A stretch of DNA of 64,000 nt from Acinetobacter seifertii (GCF_000368065.1 NZ_KB851200.1:1667204-1731203), one strand, 5' to 3'; numbered from the stretch's first letter, positions 8,667-19,122 are shown. The notes: generated by a model not told the origin, from the letters alone. A program made the numbers and translations.

Positions 8667-9148
8667 TACTCTGGGCCTGACTTATTGGTTTGATAATTTT
8701 GCCAAAGTGCATATAGGTCAGTACGGCCTTCAAATCGAACAGGTACATATTCAATTTTCATAGTCTGCTCAGCAAATGGTTTTGCAAGATCAGCATATAT
8801 TTCAGCTGTAGATAAACCAAAGGGTGTTCCGTCTTCATTAGAATATGCATAGTGAACTGCTTTGATACCTGCTAAACGCATTGCAGCCATACACATTGGG
8901 CATGGATGTCCACTTGCATACACCGAGCAGCCTTCTAAGTTCGCAGATCCTAAAACTTGACTAGCTGCACGAATTGCAAGTAATTCAGCGTGAGCCGTTG
9001 GATCATTAGTCGTCAAAATTTGATTTACACCCGTGGCAATCACTTGACCATCTTTTACAATCACTGCGCCAAATGGTCTACCCCCCTTTTCAATATTGTG
9101 ATAAGCAAGTTCAATGGCTTGGCGTAAAAACATTTGATTTTCTTTCAT
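8666..9148 (-). CDS. nucleoside/nucleobase deaminase (guanine deaminase-like)
   Basis: 160 residues, cytidine/deoxycytidylate deaminase fold. Zinc site: TAHAELLAI (HAE, about 52-54) and PCPMCMAA (PCxxC, about 82-86). The overall pattern GGRPFGAVIVKDG near the N-terminus and a C-terminal region with LSTAEIYADL resemble the GuaD type rather than tRNA adenosine deaminase. It hydrolytically deaminates a purine base or related compound in the cytosol. It is the first gene of a two-gene operon with the MFS transporter and is divergent from a LysR gene that probably controls it. Confidence 0.85.
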   Translation of the reverse strand: MKENQMFLRQAIELAYHNIEKGGRPFGAVIVKDGQVIATGVNQILTTNDPTAHAELLAIRAASQVLGSANLEGCSVYASGHPCPMCMAAMRLAGIKAVHYAYSNEDGTPFGLSTAEIYADLAKPFAEQTMKIEYVPVRFEGRTDLYALWQNYQTNKSGPE

Positions 9149-9417
9149 CCGTTATCCTCAACTACTTTGCACCTGCTAAAAGAAGTAACTTTTCAATTTC
9201 ACGGTATTCGCTTGAACAAGCATGCTGTAGCAACGAGCAGATTGATTCATATAAGAAACTTAAGTATAAAAAGATCTAAGTAAACTTTAAGAGTAGAACA
9301 ATTTGGAACTAGAATAAGCGTGCTTAAAAGTATTTGGAAATTAAATTATTTAATCGATTGTATTAAGATTATAAATACTTAAGCGTTCCGCTCTTTGCCT
9401 AGTTGGTGATAATTCTT

Positions 9418-10269
9418 ATGTTTGACCCTCGTCTTCTTCGTGCATTCGTGACTATTTTCGAAAGTGGCAGTTTTACCGCCGCTGCTGATAAGTTACACCT
9501 GACACAATCAACGATTAGTCAGCAGTTGGCACGTCTTGAAGAATCTGTTGGTCATTCACTTATTGATCGCACATCACGACCTTTACAATTGACTGCCTCA
9601 GGTGAATATTTAATTGGTTATGCTCAAAGGATTTTGACACTTCAACAAGAAGCCGAAGCCGTTCTAAAAGATCCAGCAGGTAGTATTCCTATTCGGATTG
9701 GCTTACCAGAAGATATGATGAGTACCGCTATGGCAGAAATTTTCGGCATGTTCGCACAAGCCCATCGGTCTATTCGTTTAGATGTTACTTCTGGCCTAAG
9801 CCATAACCTAACAGAGCGTTATCGAAATGGTGAGCTGGATATTATTATTGTAAAAGAACCAGCCGCTAGTGCTGATTGTTATGCATCTTTTCCAGAAGAA
9901 ATGGCGTGGTTTGAAAGTGAAAATACCACCACACCAATGTCCGATCCAATTCGTTTAGTGACTTTCCCCCAAGGAGGACTTTATCGAGACGAAATGTTTG
10001 AAACCTTAGAACGTGAACGAAGACGTTGGTATATTGCTTTTACAGGCAGTAGTTTAGAAAGTGTTTTAGTGAGTGTTGAAACGGGTTTAGGAATATCTTT
10101 ACTCCCTGTAAGTACCACTATAGGTCGTGGTGTACGTAAATATAGGTCATTAGGCGATGCTTCACCTATGGTAGTTTCAATTTACACATGGGAAAAAGCT
10201 GGGTTGATTTCCCAGCTTGCTGATAAGATGACTACTTTATTGCACGATCGTTTCGAATCACGCTCTTAA
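9418..10269 (+). CDS. LysR-family transcriptional regulator
   Basis: 283 residues from ATG 9418; an upstream TTG at 9403 is also in frame but has no better ribosome site. The N-terminal HTH is typical: LRAFVTIFESGSFTAAADKL, then HLTQSTISQQLARLEE. The effector domain follows to the end. It is divergent from the deaminase/MFS operon across a 269-base region, the usual arrangement of a LysR gene and its target. The end is only four bases from the last T6SS gene on the opposite strand, and no terminator separates them. Confidence 0.88.
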   Translation: MFDPRLLRAFVTIFESGSFTAAADKLHLTQSTISQQLARLEESVGHSLIDRTSRPLQLTASGEYLIGYAQRILTLQQEAEAVLKDPAGSIPIRIGLPEDMMSTAMAEIFGMFAQAHRSIRLDVTSGLSHNLTERYRNGELDIIIVKEPAASADCYASFPEEMAWFESENTTTPMSDPIRLVTFPQGGLYRDEMFETLERERRRWYIAFTGSSLESVLVSVETGLGISLLPVSTTIGRGVRKYRSLGDASPMVVSIYTWEKAGLISQLADKMTTLLHDRFESRS

Positions 10270-10273
10270 GCTT

Positions 10274-11227
10274 TTAACTTATTTCATTTAAGCTTTCAGC
10301 AATTAATTTTTCCGCCATTTCCTGAGTTTTCCTCAAACCAGGCATTCTATACTCCGTATGACCATAGTCTTGTATAGATTTCCAGCGACCACCCCATGTC
10401 AGTCCAACTGACTCTGCAACTTGCCCATACAGTCGATACCCTTGCATAGCCCATGGATCACGTTCAGAAATAACAACTTTACCATTTCGTTTAAATGCTA
10501 CATCTGCCGCTAAACCAAATTGATGGTAACTCTGATACCCTTTTGCCTTGGTGGTATTCGGGTTGCCTGCCAACATATTTTGGCGGCCTGGGCTGCGATA
10601 ACCTTCAAGCAAAACAAGTTCATAACCATATTGCTCTTTCATAATTTTAAAGACCATGAGTAATCGCTGCTTATAGCGTGGGTTCATTTTGTCCCACTTA
10701 CGATTGACCATGTTGGTATCTAAAATTGCACGACCATCAAAACTTGCTTTATCAATAGGTGAAGAATTAATTGCACCACTGTCTTGAGAAGCATATTGTT
10801 GTTCTAATTGCGTCGCTTCAACAATTGCCGCTTCAATCAGACCTTCATCGACTTCAGGCGGTGGTGATAAGATTTCTCCATTTAATAACGTATAAATTTG
10901 CGGATCAGTTTTTTTCAAATATTCGGCTTCAATCCGAGTTGAGCTAATTGGGCGAGTAAAAGCAAAAACTAAAATACTGGCAAATAAGAAAAATCCTGCA
11001 ATTACAATCCATCATTGCTGCAAATGCCAATGAGATTGTAATTTTTCAGGTGCAGCTGCCTGATTCATGGTTTGGGCAAATTGCCGTACTTGATTCAGTT
11101 GTCGGCGCCCTTGAGGTAATAAAGATAGAATAAATGTTCTACCCTTACTTCTGAGTTCGTAAGACATTAAAAATGCCAGCCCTATAGCAAGGCAGGCAAA
11201 ACAAAAGAAAATTAGAAAAATCATCAT
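10274..11227 (-). pseudogene. tagX: TagX, T6SS peptidoglycan endopeptidase, frame interrupted by one in-frame TGA
   Basis: The C-terminal part (to 10274) is a VanY/M15 peptidase: LEGYRSP, YHQFGLAADVAF (zinc ligands H and D) and YGHTEYRM. TagX of Acinetobacter is an L,D-endopeptidase needed for T6SS assembly. The frame starts at ATG 11227 with a membrane segment, reaches TGA at 11012-11014 after 71 codons, and continues in the same frame directly into a second membrane segment (WIVIAGFFLFASILVFAF) and the peptidase. No ATG, GTG or TTG precedes this second segment; the first in-frame start, TTG 10918, would leave the enzyme without a membrane anchor. So this looks like a single nonsense change in a gene of about 317 codons. 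Natural two-gene organisation with an ATT start is the alternative. Confidence 0.75.
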
Positions 11228-11234
11228 GAATTTA

Positions 11235-11837
11235 CTAATTCACCGCAAATGGACTGCGAGTCACTTTGATATCAACCGATGCTTTTGGTGATTCCACCTC
11301 AGCTTCTGGCTCAGCTGGAGCTTGCTTAGCTTCAGCAGGTTTAGCTTGAACTACCTTAGGTTGAGCGATAGATTTTTGCTGAGCTGGCTGTATGGGTTGA
11401 GTTGGTTTAGCCACAACTTGTTGCTTAGGTGCTACCCGTTCACCTGTTAACTGTGCATCAAAAGGTGAAACACGTTGCTGTGTTGTTGGAGCCACATTTT
11501 TATGAGGAGCTGGTTTAAAAATACTACTCAGTTCATTTTCTTTAGGTTGTTCAAAACCATCATGGCTCATTGGATCAGTTTGTTCTTGCTGACCATTTGT
11601 AGCTTGCTCATGTGTAGAAGAGTTCGTCATTAATACTGGATCACGTTCTTGATCTTGAGTTGATTTATTCTCAACAATTGTAGGTTCTGACGAATACGGT
11701 TGAGACAAGAACAGGAACAGTGAGATGCTTACAAACACCCCTGCAATAATACCAATGATGATATAAATTACTGGTGATCTCGACTTTTTTTTATTCGATT
11801 GCAAAACTCGAATAGAAGTTGGTTTTTCCTGAGCCAT
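11235..11837 (-). CDS. T6SS-cluster membrane protein with proline/alanine-rich periplasmic tail
   Basis: 200 residues. One membrane helix (about 24-46, VIYIIIGIIAGVFVSISLF) preceded by a lysine/arginine-rich cytoplasmic end, then a long low-complexity tail rich in Q, P, A and K. No enzymatic motif. It lies between tssL and tagX, 12 bases downstream of tssL, so it belongs to the secretion operon. The tail contains VSPFDAQLTG and ends RSPFAVN, resembling the SSPFDPLTK ending of the signal-peptide protein at the other end of the cluster. Role unknown; a periplasmic spacer or wall-binding role is a guess. Confidence 0.75.
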   Translation of the reverse strand: MAQEKPTSIRVLQSNKKKSRSPVIYIIIGIIAGVFVSISLFLFLSQPYSSEPTIVENKSTQDQERDPVLMTNSSTHEQATNGQQEQTDPMSHDGFEQPKENELSSIFKPAPHKNVAPTTQQRVSPFDAQLTGERVAPKQQVVAKPTQPIQPAQQKSIAQPKVVQAKPAEAKQAPAEPEAEVESPKASVDIKVTRSPFAVN

Positions 11838-11849
11838 TTCGTTCCATCA

Positions 11850-12656
11850 TCAAGGTAAATAAATTGTAATATGTGCCTGCTCTTGTGGGGCAGAAATCAC
11901 ATTTTGATAGCTAGATAATGCTTTATCATTTTGATTATTGAGCATAAATCTTAGACCCGCGAAGGTAAGCAATGCAAAAATCAACAAGAAAATCAAAATC
12001 CAGAAAAAAGGTAATTCGCGATGAATAATATTTCGTATTTGATCGGGAATTGCCGAGAAGGGCGAAAAAGCAACTTTTTTACCTTTTAAATAATCAATTT
12101 CGTCGCCTACTCGTGCAACCAAATGATTTAAGCTTTCAATAGACTCAATTCGATATTTACCCTGAAAACCTAATAATAAACAGTAATGAAATACTTCAAG
12201 AGCGGCTAAACGGTCTTTTCCACGGCTTCGCAATAGTTCTAATATTTCGAAGAACTGATAACCCGCCAATTGAGAACCAAATAAGCTCAATTGCAACGGA
12301 CTAATCAACCAAGCATTTTGCAAATTAAAATAGCTTGGGTCTTGTTGGGTCACGATTGTTTCATCAATCAATGCACAAAATGCATATTTAGCATCATGAA
12401 TATCATCTGCTGAAAACTGCAACTTTTTAGCTTGTTGTTCAAAACGATTAAGCAAATCTAAAATCTTTTCACGAAACCGTTGTGGGTCGGCTGGCACATA
12501 CTGATTTCGAATCAAGAAGATTAAATAAAAACCATCATGCAATAAATCAATCAGATTAATTGCCTGCAGTTTTGCTTGGGACTGACTATTGTTGTTTCCT
12601 CCAGTCCCGATTTGCCCGTCATCAAATAAAGAAGGAGCACCTGTAGATTGTGACAT
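11850..12656 (-). CDS. tssL: T6SS membrane complex protein TssL (DotU/IcmH type)
   Basis: 268 residues. The cytoplasmic DotU domain occupies about 33-210 (DLLHDGFYLIFLIRNQ, DDIHDAKYAFCALIDETI, FEILELL), with one C-terminal membrane helix near 216-238 (LPFFWILIFLLIFALLTFAGL). It forms the inner-membrane anchor with TssM. There is no OmpA-type peptidoglycan-binding extension after the helix, so wall attachment must come from another protein, perhaps TagN. Located directly downstream of tssK with an 17-base gap. Confidence 0.93.
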   Translation of the reverse strand: MSQSTGAPSLFDDGQIGTGGNNNSQSQAKLQAINLIDLLHDGFYLIFLIRNQYVPADPQRFREKILDLLNRFEQQAKKLQFSADDIHDAKYAFCALIDETIVTQQDPSYFNLQNAWLISPLQLSLFGSQLAGYQFFEILELLRSRGKDRLAALEVFHYCLLLGFQGKYRIESIESLNHLVARVGDEIDYLKGKKVAFSPFSAIPDQIRNIIHRELPFFWILIFLLIFALLTFAGLRFMLNNQNDKALSSYQNVISAPQEQAHITIYLP

Positions 12657-12673
12657 TTTTCTCTCCTTTATCT

Positions 12674-14038
12674 TTAAGCGTTCATGACCGCAATCAGCTC
12701 AATACTGATATCTTGGAAGCCCGCAGGAACGTAAATACAAATCGTCTCTGAATCTAACATACGCTGATAGAGTTCATGATGCGGTTCGATTTCGAAATAA
12801 CTCACGCCAGAACGTACCGGAATAGCCGTTGGAACTTGAATTAAGTGGTGTAATGGAATAGCCGGCAATGCTGCAACCACACGCTGCTCAACATCCAGCG
12901 TACTACCGATTTTAAATCGTAGAGGTACAATCTGAATCAACTCGTGAGTCTGCATTGCACTACTTGATACGGCTATATAAAGTCTAGTGTCACGAGTAAT
13001 CTTATCTGTCTCAAGACTTCCCACCCAATATGAAGGTCGAATTTCTTTAAGTGCAATACTGATGTAACGACTAGAAATAATGGTGTCTAATAAATCACGC
13101 AAAATGGTGTCGAGCTGAGTAAAGCTTTCTTGTAAATTGTGATGTTTATATGCAGGTAACTGATCGACTTCATAAGCTGTCGAAAAAGTTAATAATGAGC
13201 CTGCTAAACGCAATAATTCAAAAAACAATCGTTCTGGATGAATTTGCGGATATTGTAAGAAATGGTTCAGACCAGCATGTGCAGTATTTAAAGCATTGAC
13301 CAACCAAAACGAAACAATATCACCTGAACGGAATTCAATTAATTTCTGTTCATTTTCACGGTTGTTGGTTTGAATGGTTTTAATTTTTGCCTTAATAACA
13401 TTCAATGTTCTTTTTAAATTCGAAACTAATGTCTCAGATGCATCGACATGCAAAATAGGTGGAATAAATTTGCGATCAATTTCAAAAGCACCTGAACTCT
13501 GACGTTTAATTTTACCTATTGGCAAATAGAGGAAACCATCCAGATTATGATCAGGATTGCTGTTTGCATCTAATAATTTAAACACAGCTCGACGACGTAA
13601 CAAGCTGATATCTGCTTCTGTCGCATTTGTGAAAAGATCGTGAGTCTCTACAAGATGCGATTGATAACGTCCCTTCTGTGACTGGTTTTGATCGATTAAA
13701 TTTTGTTTATTGGCTTGTAGTAGTGGTAATGCCAAATAAATGACCATCTCACCACGTAAATTAAGCTCATCAAGCAAAATTGGTTCAGGTAATAAGTCAT
13801 AAGCCGGTGCTTGGTATATTTCACCGTCTTGCCAAATCATTTCTACTGACTCAAGCGCAAGAATATGTGTACTAAGCTGTGCTTCATCAAAACTGAGTTT
13901 TTGAACACCATATGAAAATGGTACAACAGCGCGAACGGTGTGATTTAAGCGTTGTTCATGATACGTATCTTGAATTTGGAAATGTTGAGGTCTTAAAAAT
14001 AAACCTTCGCCCCACAGGACTTTTTCAGCTTTAAACAT
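12674..14038 (-). CDS. tssK: T6SS baseplate protein TssK
   Basis: 454 residues, the normal length. The family opening KVLWGEGLFLRPQHFQIQD is intact. TssK trimers link the baseplate wedge (TssEFG) to the membrane complex (TssLM). Cytoplasmic, no membrane segment. It lies between tssA and tssL with short gaps (16 and 17 bases), as expected for one transcript. Confidence 0.95.
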   Translation of the reverse strand: MFKAEKVLWGEGLFLRPQHFQIQDTYHEQRLNHTVRAVVPFSYGVQKLSFDEAQLSTHILALESVEMIWQDGEIYQAPAYDLLPEPILLDELNLRGEMVIYLALPLLQANKQNLIDQNQSQKGRYQSHLVETHDLFTNATEADISLLRRRAVFKLLDANSNPDHNLDGFLYLPIGKIKRQSSGAFEIDRKFIPPILHVDASETLVSNLKRTLNVIKAKIKTIQTNNRENEQKLIEFRSGDIVSFWLVNALNTAHAGLNHFLQYPQIHPERLFFELLRLAGSLLTFSTAYEVDQLPAYKHHNLQESFTQLDTILRDLLDTIISSRYISIALKEIRPSYWVGSLETDKITRDTRLYIAVSSSAMQTHELIQIVPLRFKIGSTLDVEQRVVAALPAIPLHHLIQVPTAIPVRSGVSYFEIEPHHELYQRMLDSETICIYVPAGFQDISIELIAVMNA

Positions 14039-14054
14039 ATGTCTTTACCAATCT

Positions 14055-15149
14055 TTATTCATATTCATTTTTAGGCTGTACACCTAACATTTCCTGAACC
14101 ATTTGTAATGGATTTTCATCTTTAATGACTTGTGCCAACCATTCATGTAATGGCATTTGACTCCATTTAATGGTCTTTTGAAGCATATAACTCACAGGGC
14201 TATGTGGCTCATTGGCCTGAAAATAATCGGCTATTTCTTGTAGCACTTTCATTGCTTGCTCACGGTTAGCCAAGTGAGTTTGTGCTTGGGGCTGAAACAT
14301 AGGCTGCTCCGATACGATTTGTACAGGCACTTGATTTTCCATAGAAGGAGTCGTGATAACAGCAGCCTGTTCTTGGGTTTGGGTAAGCCCAGCACCAAAA
14401 GCCTCTGCTTTATAAATCTTGCGTAAAGTGCTGTGAATTGTTTCAAATGCAGAATCAATTGAAGCAAAACTTGGTGCATCCAATCCCATTAAATGATCAA
14501 GCGTCTGCTTTAAGACATTCCATTCAGTTAAAACTGAAGTAAATTCTTGATAATTTGAATATTGAAAGGTTTTAGATGTATTAAAGATCGCTTGATCAAA
14601 TTGTTCCAATTCAGATGGGCCTGATTGGCTGTCGTAATCTTCAGTTTGCTTACGACGAATGTTCTCGTGATATAGAAAATTATCGTAATCAAGCAAATTG
14701 TAATAAGGCACTGTGTTAGTTAAAGAGACTTTCTTCAACAAACCAGGCAACTGATTAATTAAACCTTGTAATAAACCAATACGTTGGTCCAAATCATCAT
14801 CTTCAATAATCGGATGAATATCCTGCCAGTACTGGTTCAGCATGGTATGGGTTAACGTTAAACCCTTTACCATACCTTCAAAGCCGTGTAGATGAGTCCA
14901 GGCTTCTATTAACCATGTTAATAGACGGATATCTTTGGTTTTTTCTGTAAGCAAAGTGCTTACGCTCTTTGCAACAAAATCCCAGTCTGCCTGTTTCCGC
15001 TCAGCAACCCAATCCCCCTGATCTAATAGTAGATCGTCCTCTGTCCTTGCTTTCTTTATTTCGTGAAATTCATTAGAAAATGAATAATCCTCTCCACAAA
15101 CTAAGCTGTCATTAATGGGTTTAAGTAGTTCAGAAATGTCAATACTCAT
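14055..15149 (-). CDS. tssA: T6SS cap/priming protein TssA (ImpA N-terminal domain)
   Basis: 364 residues. The ImpA_N domain is at the N-terminus: LLKPINDSLVCGEDYSFS, and the RLLTWLIEAWTHLHGFEGM segment near 75-95. The C-terminal part is short and ends near QMPLHEWLAQVIKDENPL, QEMLGV, a VasJ/EvfE-like C-terminal region rather than the long sheath-capping version. It organises baseplate and sheath polymerisation. Located between clpV and tssK. Confidence 0.92.
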   Translation of the reverse strand: MSIDISELLKPINDSLVCGEDYSFSNEFHEIKKARTEDDLLLDQGDWVAERKQADWDFVAKSVSTLLTEKTKDIRLLTWLIEAWTHLHGFEGMVKGLTLTHTMLNQYWQDIHPIIEDDDLDQRIGLLQGLINQLPGLLKKVSLTNTVPYYNLLDYDNFLYHENIRRKQTEDYDSQSGPSELEQFDQAIFNTSKTFQYSNYQEFTSVLTEWNVLKQTLDHLMGLDAPSFASIDSAFETIHSTLRKIYKAEAFGAGLTQTQEQAAVITTPSMENQVPVQIVSEQPMFQPQAQTHLANREQAMKVLQEIADYFQANEPHSPVSYMLQKTIKWSQMPLHEWLAQVIKDENPLQMVQEMLGVQPKNEYE

Positions 15150-15170
15150 CTAATTTTGGCTCTATTAATT

Positions 15171-17852
15171 TTAAACTTCTGATTTCAACTTTTTACTAGT
15201 CCGTTTTTTAGCAGGCTTTGCTACTGGATCTAATAAATATTGGATTTCATCATCTTTCGCATCAATCATGATTACTTTCGGCAATTTTTGATCTGCTAGC
15301 GCTACCAAAATTTCAGTTGCCAAAGCAGGTAAAACTGTCGAATTTAAGATGTTATCGACATTACGGGCGCCACTATCCACTTCAGTACAACGGCTGAGTA
15401 GCAACTCGACCAGGTCATCTGAATATTGGACTTCTGTTCCATATTGTTTTTCAATTCGGGCGGTAATTTTGCCTAATTTGTGTTTAATAATTCGAACCAA
15501 CAAATCGTCATGCAACGGGAAATATGGCACAACTCTCATACGCCCTAAAAAGGCTGGTTTAAATTGTTTATATAAACTTGGTTTTAAGTGTTCGATTAAT
15601 TCTTCTGCTGTAGGCCATTCTTCAACAGGCTGATTTAAACACGCCTGCATAATTGCACTTGAACCTGCATTTGAAGTTAATAAAATGGTCGTGTTTTTAA
15701 AATCAATAACGCGACCTTCACCATCTTCTAAAGTACCTTTATCAAATACTTGATAGAACAGTTCTTGTACATCACTATGTGCTTTTTCAATTTCGTCGAG
15801 TAGTACAACACTATATGGATTACGGCGTACTGCTTCAGTTAGCACACCGCCTTGACCATAGCCCACATATCCTGGAGGTGCACCTTTAAGCGAAGATACC
15901 GTATGCGCTTCTTGATATTCAGACATATTAATCGTGATTAAATGCTGCTCACCGCCATATAGCTCATTTGCTAAGGTAATTGCGGTTTCAGTCTTACCCA
16001 CCCCGCTAGGGCCAACTAAAAGGAATACACCTTGAGGTTTATTTGGATCTTCTAATTTAGCCTTTGATGTTTTAATACCCTGAACCAATTGTGTAAGTGC
16101 ATAATCTTGGCCCATTACACGCTCGCCCAATTTATCTTCAAGCGTTAAAATTTGCTTAATTTCATCATTTACCATTTTCCCAACAGGAATACCGGTCCAA
16201 TCAGAAATAATTTCATTAATAATTTGAGAATTTACGCGCTCAAAAACTAATGGCTGTTGACCTTGAAGATCAGCAAGGTCTTTGCGCATTAAATTAATCT
16301 GATCGTAGGCTTCAGACTCATTAGAATGACTCTGCGCTTCTAATTCCTGAATTTTACGAACTAGCTCTAATTCTTTTTGCCATTGTTCCTGAGTCTCTTG
16401 AATCTCATTTTGTAAAGACTCTAAATGATTTTTCAGGTTCTCTAATCGTTCATGATGTATTGGAATCTGACGATGTTCATTTTCCAAAATTTGCTGTTCA
16501 AGCTTTAAGTTATGTTCTTGTGCCTTCAATTGATCAAGTTTGACTGGCTGTGCATTTTGGGTCAACGCTACACGTGCTGCCGCCGTATCTAGAACACTCA
16601 CTGCTTTATCCGGGAGTTGACGACCACTGATATAGCGATGAGAAGCATGTACAGCTGTGATAATTGCTTCATCATCAATTTGTAAATTAAAGTGATTCTG
16701 CATTACTGGAATCATTGCACGAAGCATATCAACAGCAACTTCTTCGGTCGGCTCTTCAACCTTTACGACCTGAAAACGGCGGCTTAAGGCAGCATCTTTT
16801 TCAAAATACTGTTTATATTCAGCCCATGTTGTTGCAGCAATCGTTCGTAGCTCACCACGTGCAAGAGCAGGTTTTAAAAGGTTAGCAGCATCATTTTGCC
16901 CTGCTTGGCCACCTGCACCAATAAGCGTATGTGCTTCATCAATAAATAAAATAATAGGGTGAGCCGAAGCCTGAACTTCTTGAATCACTTGTTTTAAACG
17001 GTTTTCAAATTCACCTTTAACACTTGCACCTGCTTGTAAAAGGCCCATATCTAAAACATGCAAATGTACATTTTTTAAAGCTTCTGGCACTAAACCTTGA
17101 GCAATTTTTAAAGCTAACCCTTCAACTACAGCTGTTTTACCTACACCAGGTTCGCCAGTTAAGATCGGGTTGTTTTGGCGTCTGCGCATTAAAATATCGA
17201 GCATTAAACGAATTTCAAATTCACGCCCAATAACTGGATCAATTCCACCATTCTTCGCTTTTTCAGTTAAATTAATCGTATATTGATCTAAAGCTGGTGT
17301 TTTTTGAGTTTTTACAGTTGGAGTAGCAACTTGTTCTAGCTCATCTTCTTCTTGTGAAGAGGTTTTAGATTCTTCTTGTTGTTCTACGCTTTTTTCACAA
17401 ATCTCAAGAAACTTATGTTTCATTGAATCTATAGGTAAAAGATCAAATAAACTCGAAGCTCTTGTTGCGATTTGATATAAATCTGGTGCAGTTAATAATG
17501 CAACCAATAAATGACCACTACGAATGACAGGGTTTTGTTCTGCTGAAGCCAGTAACCAAGCTTGCTCAAATAAACGCACAATTGATTTGGCAAAAATTGG
17601 AGTACGTGTATTCCCTTTTGGTAATTGAGAGATTGTCTCTTTTAAATCATCTGCCAAAGCATCAGCTGAGATTTTATATTTTTTTAATAAAATTTTTAAA
17701 TCGTTTTCTAAAGGCTGATTAAGTAGCTCTAAAAATAAATGTTCAATTTCAATTTCGTAGTTTTGCTGAAGAACACAAGCATTAGCTGATTTTTCTAAAG
17801 CAGTGCGCGCAACTGTAGAAAGTTTTGTAATTAAAATTTTTAAACTACTCAT
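15171..17852 (-). CDS. tssH: T6SS sheath disassembly ATPase ClpV (TssH)
   Basis: About 893 residues. The Clp_N domain is first; the first AAA+ domain has [13 protein letters not shown] and [14 protein letters not shown]; a coiled-coil middle domain (about 410-530) is rich in E, Q and L; the second AAA+ domain has [11 protein letters not shown] and [13 protein letters not shown]. It recycles contracted TssBC sheath. Start ATG 17852 is chosen over ATG 17855 because GAGAG is better spaced. It is separated from the upstream PAAR gene by 220 bases with a 13-bp inverted repeat, so it may have its own promoter. Confidence 0.95.
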   Translation of the reverse strand: MSSLKILITKLSTVARTALEKSANACVLQQNYEIEIEHLFLELLNQPLENDLKILLKKYKISADALADDLKETISQLPKGNTRTPIFAKSIVRLFEQAWLLASAEQNPVIRSGHLLVALLTAPDLYQIATRASSLFDLLPIDSMKHKFLEICEKSVEQQEESKTSSQEEDELEQVATPTVKTQKTPALDQYTINLTEKAKNGGIDPVIGREFEIRLMLDILMRRRQNNPILTGEPGVGKTAVVEGLALKIAQGLVPEALKNVHLHVLDMGLLQAGASVKGEFENRLKQVIQEVQASAHPIILFIDEAHTLIGAGGQAGQNDAANLLKPALARGELRTIAATTWAEYKQYFEKDAALSRRFQVVKVEEPTEEVAVDMLRAMIPVMQNHFNLQIDDEAIITAVHASHRYISGRQLPDKAVSVLDTAAARVALTQNAQPVKLDQLKAQEHNLKLEQQILENEHRQIPIHHERLENLKNHLESLQNEIQETQEQWQKELELVRKIQELEAQSHSNESEAYDQINLMRKDLADLQGQQPLVFERVNSQIINEIISDWTGIPVGKMVNDEIKQILTLEDKLGERVMGQDYALTQLVQGIKTSKAKLEDPNKPQGVFLLVGPSGVGKTETAITLANELYGGEQHLITINMSEYQEAHTVSSLKGAPPGYVGYGQGGVLTEAVRRNPYSVVLLDEIEKAHSDVQELFYQVFDKGTLEDGEGRVIDFKNTTILLTSNAGSSAIMQACLNQPVEEWPTAEELIEHLKPSLYKQFKPAFLGRMRVVPYFPLHDDLLVRIIKHKLGKITARIEKQYGTEVQYSDDLVELLLSRCTEVDSGARNVDNILNSTVLPALATEILVALADQKLPKVIMIDAKDDEIQYLLDPVAKPAKKRTSKKLKSEV

Positions 17853-18025
17853 CATTACTCTCAATATTTTTAAATAATTTAATACTTAAAATCATAATGC
17901 CCGTATATTACCAAAATTTAGCTTTATCCGACAAACAACCTAGCATCATAATCATTAATATGATTTGTTCGATTTCTTATCTCTATATAAAAAATCTAAT
18001 ATCATTAAGAACATTTAATTAGTAC

Positions 18026-18066
18026 ATATATCTTTTCAAGTTAAAAGTTTAAGTGAAAAGATATAT
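18026..18066. repeat. 13-bp perfect inverted repeat between PAAR and clpV genes
   Basis: ATATATCTTTTCA (18026-18038) / TGAAAAGATATAT (18054-18066) with a 15-base loop, starting seven bases after the PAAR stop codon. There is no T-run after it on the minus strand, so it is not a standard terminator. It could be a partial terminator, an mRNA-stabilising stem, or an operator for clpV. Confidence 0.6.
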
Positions 18067-18072
18067 CCTCTG

Positions 18073-18336
18073 CTATCCTTGATTAACCAAACTTTGTTTC
18101 GGTAATAATTTACAACCACAAGATAATGAATCATTTACTCTTGCTGCTGATTTTCCCATGACCTGCATATTTGGATCTCCAGAAACAATCGTAGAAACCA
18201 TTTTATGCACCGGACAAGTTGCTTTATCACCTACGCACGCAATTGCAATTCCATCTATTAAAAATGCACTATTACCAGAAATGACTTGCCCTCCACCTGT
18301 GGTTGGGCAACCAATCGTAATATAAGGGCTAGCCAT
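18073..18336 (-). CDS. PAAR-domain T6SS spike tip protein
   Basis: 87 residues from ATG 18336, which has a strong ribosome site AAGGAG; a longer in-frame start at 18372 lies inside tagN and is not needed. The whole protein is a PAAR domain: GCPTTGGGQVISGNSAFLIDG, CVGDKATCPVH, and a C-terminal NDSLSCGC region that supplies the zinc ligands. It sharpens the VgrG spike. It carries no effector extension, and no vgrG gene is nearby. Confidence 0.92.
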   Translation of the reverse strand: MASPYITIGCPTTGGGQVISGNSAFLIDGIAIACVGDKATCPVHKMVSTIVSGDPNMQVMGKSAARVNDSLSCGCKLLPKQSLVNQG

Positions 18337-18352
18337 ATTCTTCTCCTTATGT

Positions 18353-19120
18353 TTATAAAACGGTGAACTCAATTCGACGGTTTTTCTTTCTTCCTTCTGG
18401 AGAGGTATTATCCGCTACAGGTTTAGAAGAACCCAATCCTTCTGCAGATAAATGATCGGCAGGAATGTTTTTACTCACTAAATAGTTTTTAACTGCTAAT
18501 GCACGGTCTTGACTGAGTTTTAAGTTTTTAGTCGCATCTCCAGAACTATCGGTATGTCCTACAATTTTGACTTTTTTACCACCAACTTTATTTAAAGCAA
18601 CCGCCATTTCATCAAGAATCTTTTGGCCAGCATCTGTGAGCACGGCACTACCAGATTCAAATTCAATAATTCGATTTTTTAAAGCATCATCAATGACTTT
18701 CTGCTCTGCCTGATTTACAGAAAGCTGTGAAAATAATTGATATGGTGGCTGTACTAAACCTTGAAATATCTGAATAGTTGGTTGTATTTCTGTAGGATTT
18801 AGCATTTTTCCAGTCAGTTCAAATCGCGTGCCGTTAACGCTTAATTTACCCTGAGAAACTTTTTTAAGATCTGGTGTAATCACTCTTGTTACAGAATCAC
18901 TCCAGCCATTTGGAGCTGCTACTGGTCGAACTTGTATTTTATCTACCACTTGGTCTGCACCATAAACAGACTGCATTTTCATTAAAATGGCCTGTTTACT
19001 CGCTTCATTTGGCACGACACCTTCAACAACAATTGGCTGTGCTAAAGCATAATTTGCAATCGCATAAATAAAACAGCCTTTTATTAATTGTGAAAGTTTA
19101 ATTTGATATTTTTGATTCAT
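18353..19120 (-). CDS. tagN: TagN, OmpA-domain T6SS accessory protein
   Basis: 255 residues with an N-terminal signal peptide (about 1-27, ending ANYALAQ). The C-terminal half is an OmpA/Pal-type peptidoglycan-binding domain: IEFESGSAVLTDAGQKILDEMA, VKIVGHTDSSGDATKNLKLSQDRA, GRKKNRRIEF. It probably ties the secretion machine to the cell wall in place of a TssL extension. No lipobox cysteine is evident, so it is periplasmic or membrane-held. It is two bases from tagF and overlaps nothing downstream after choosing the PAAR start at 18336. Confidence 0.9.
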   Translation of the reverse strand: MNQKYQIKLSQLIKGCFIYAIANYALAQPIVVEGVVPNEASKQAILMKMQSVYGADQVVDKIQVRPVAAPNGWSDSVTRVITPDLKKVSQGKLSVNGTRFELTGKMLNPTEIQPTIQIFQGLVQPPYQLFSQLSVNQAEQKVIDDALKNRIIEFESGSAVLTDAGQKILDEMAVALNKVGGKKVKIVGHTDSSGDATKNLKLSQDRALAVKNYLVSKNIPADHLSAEGLGSSKPVADNTSPEGRKKNRRIEFTVL

Positions 19121-19122
19121 TG

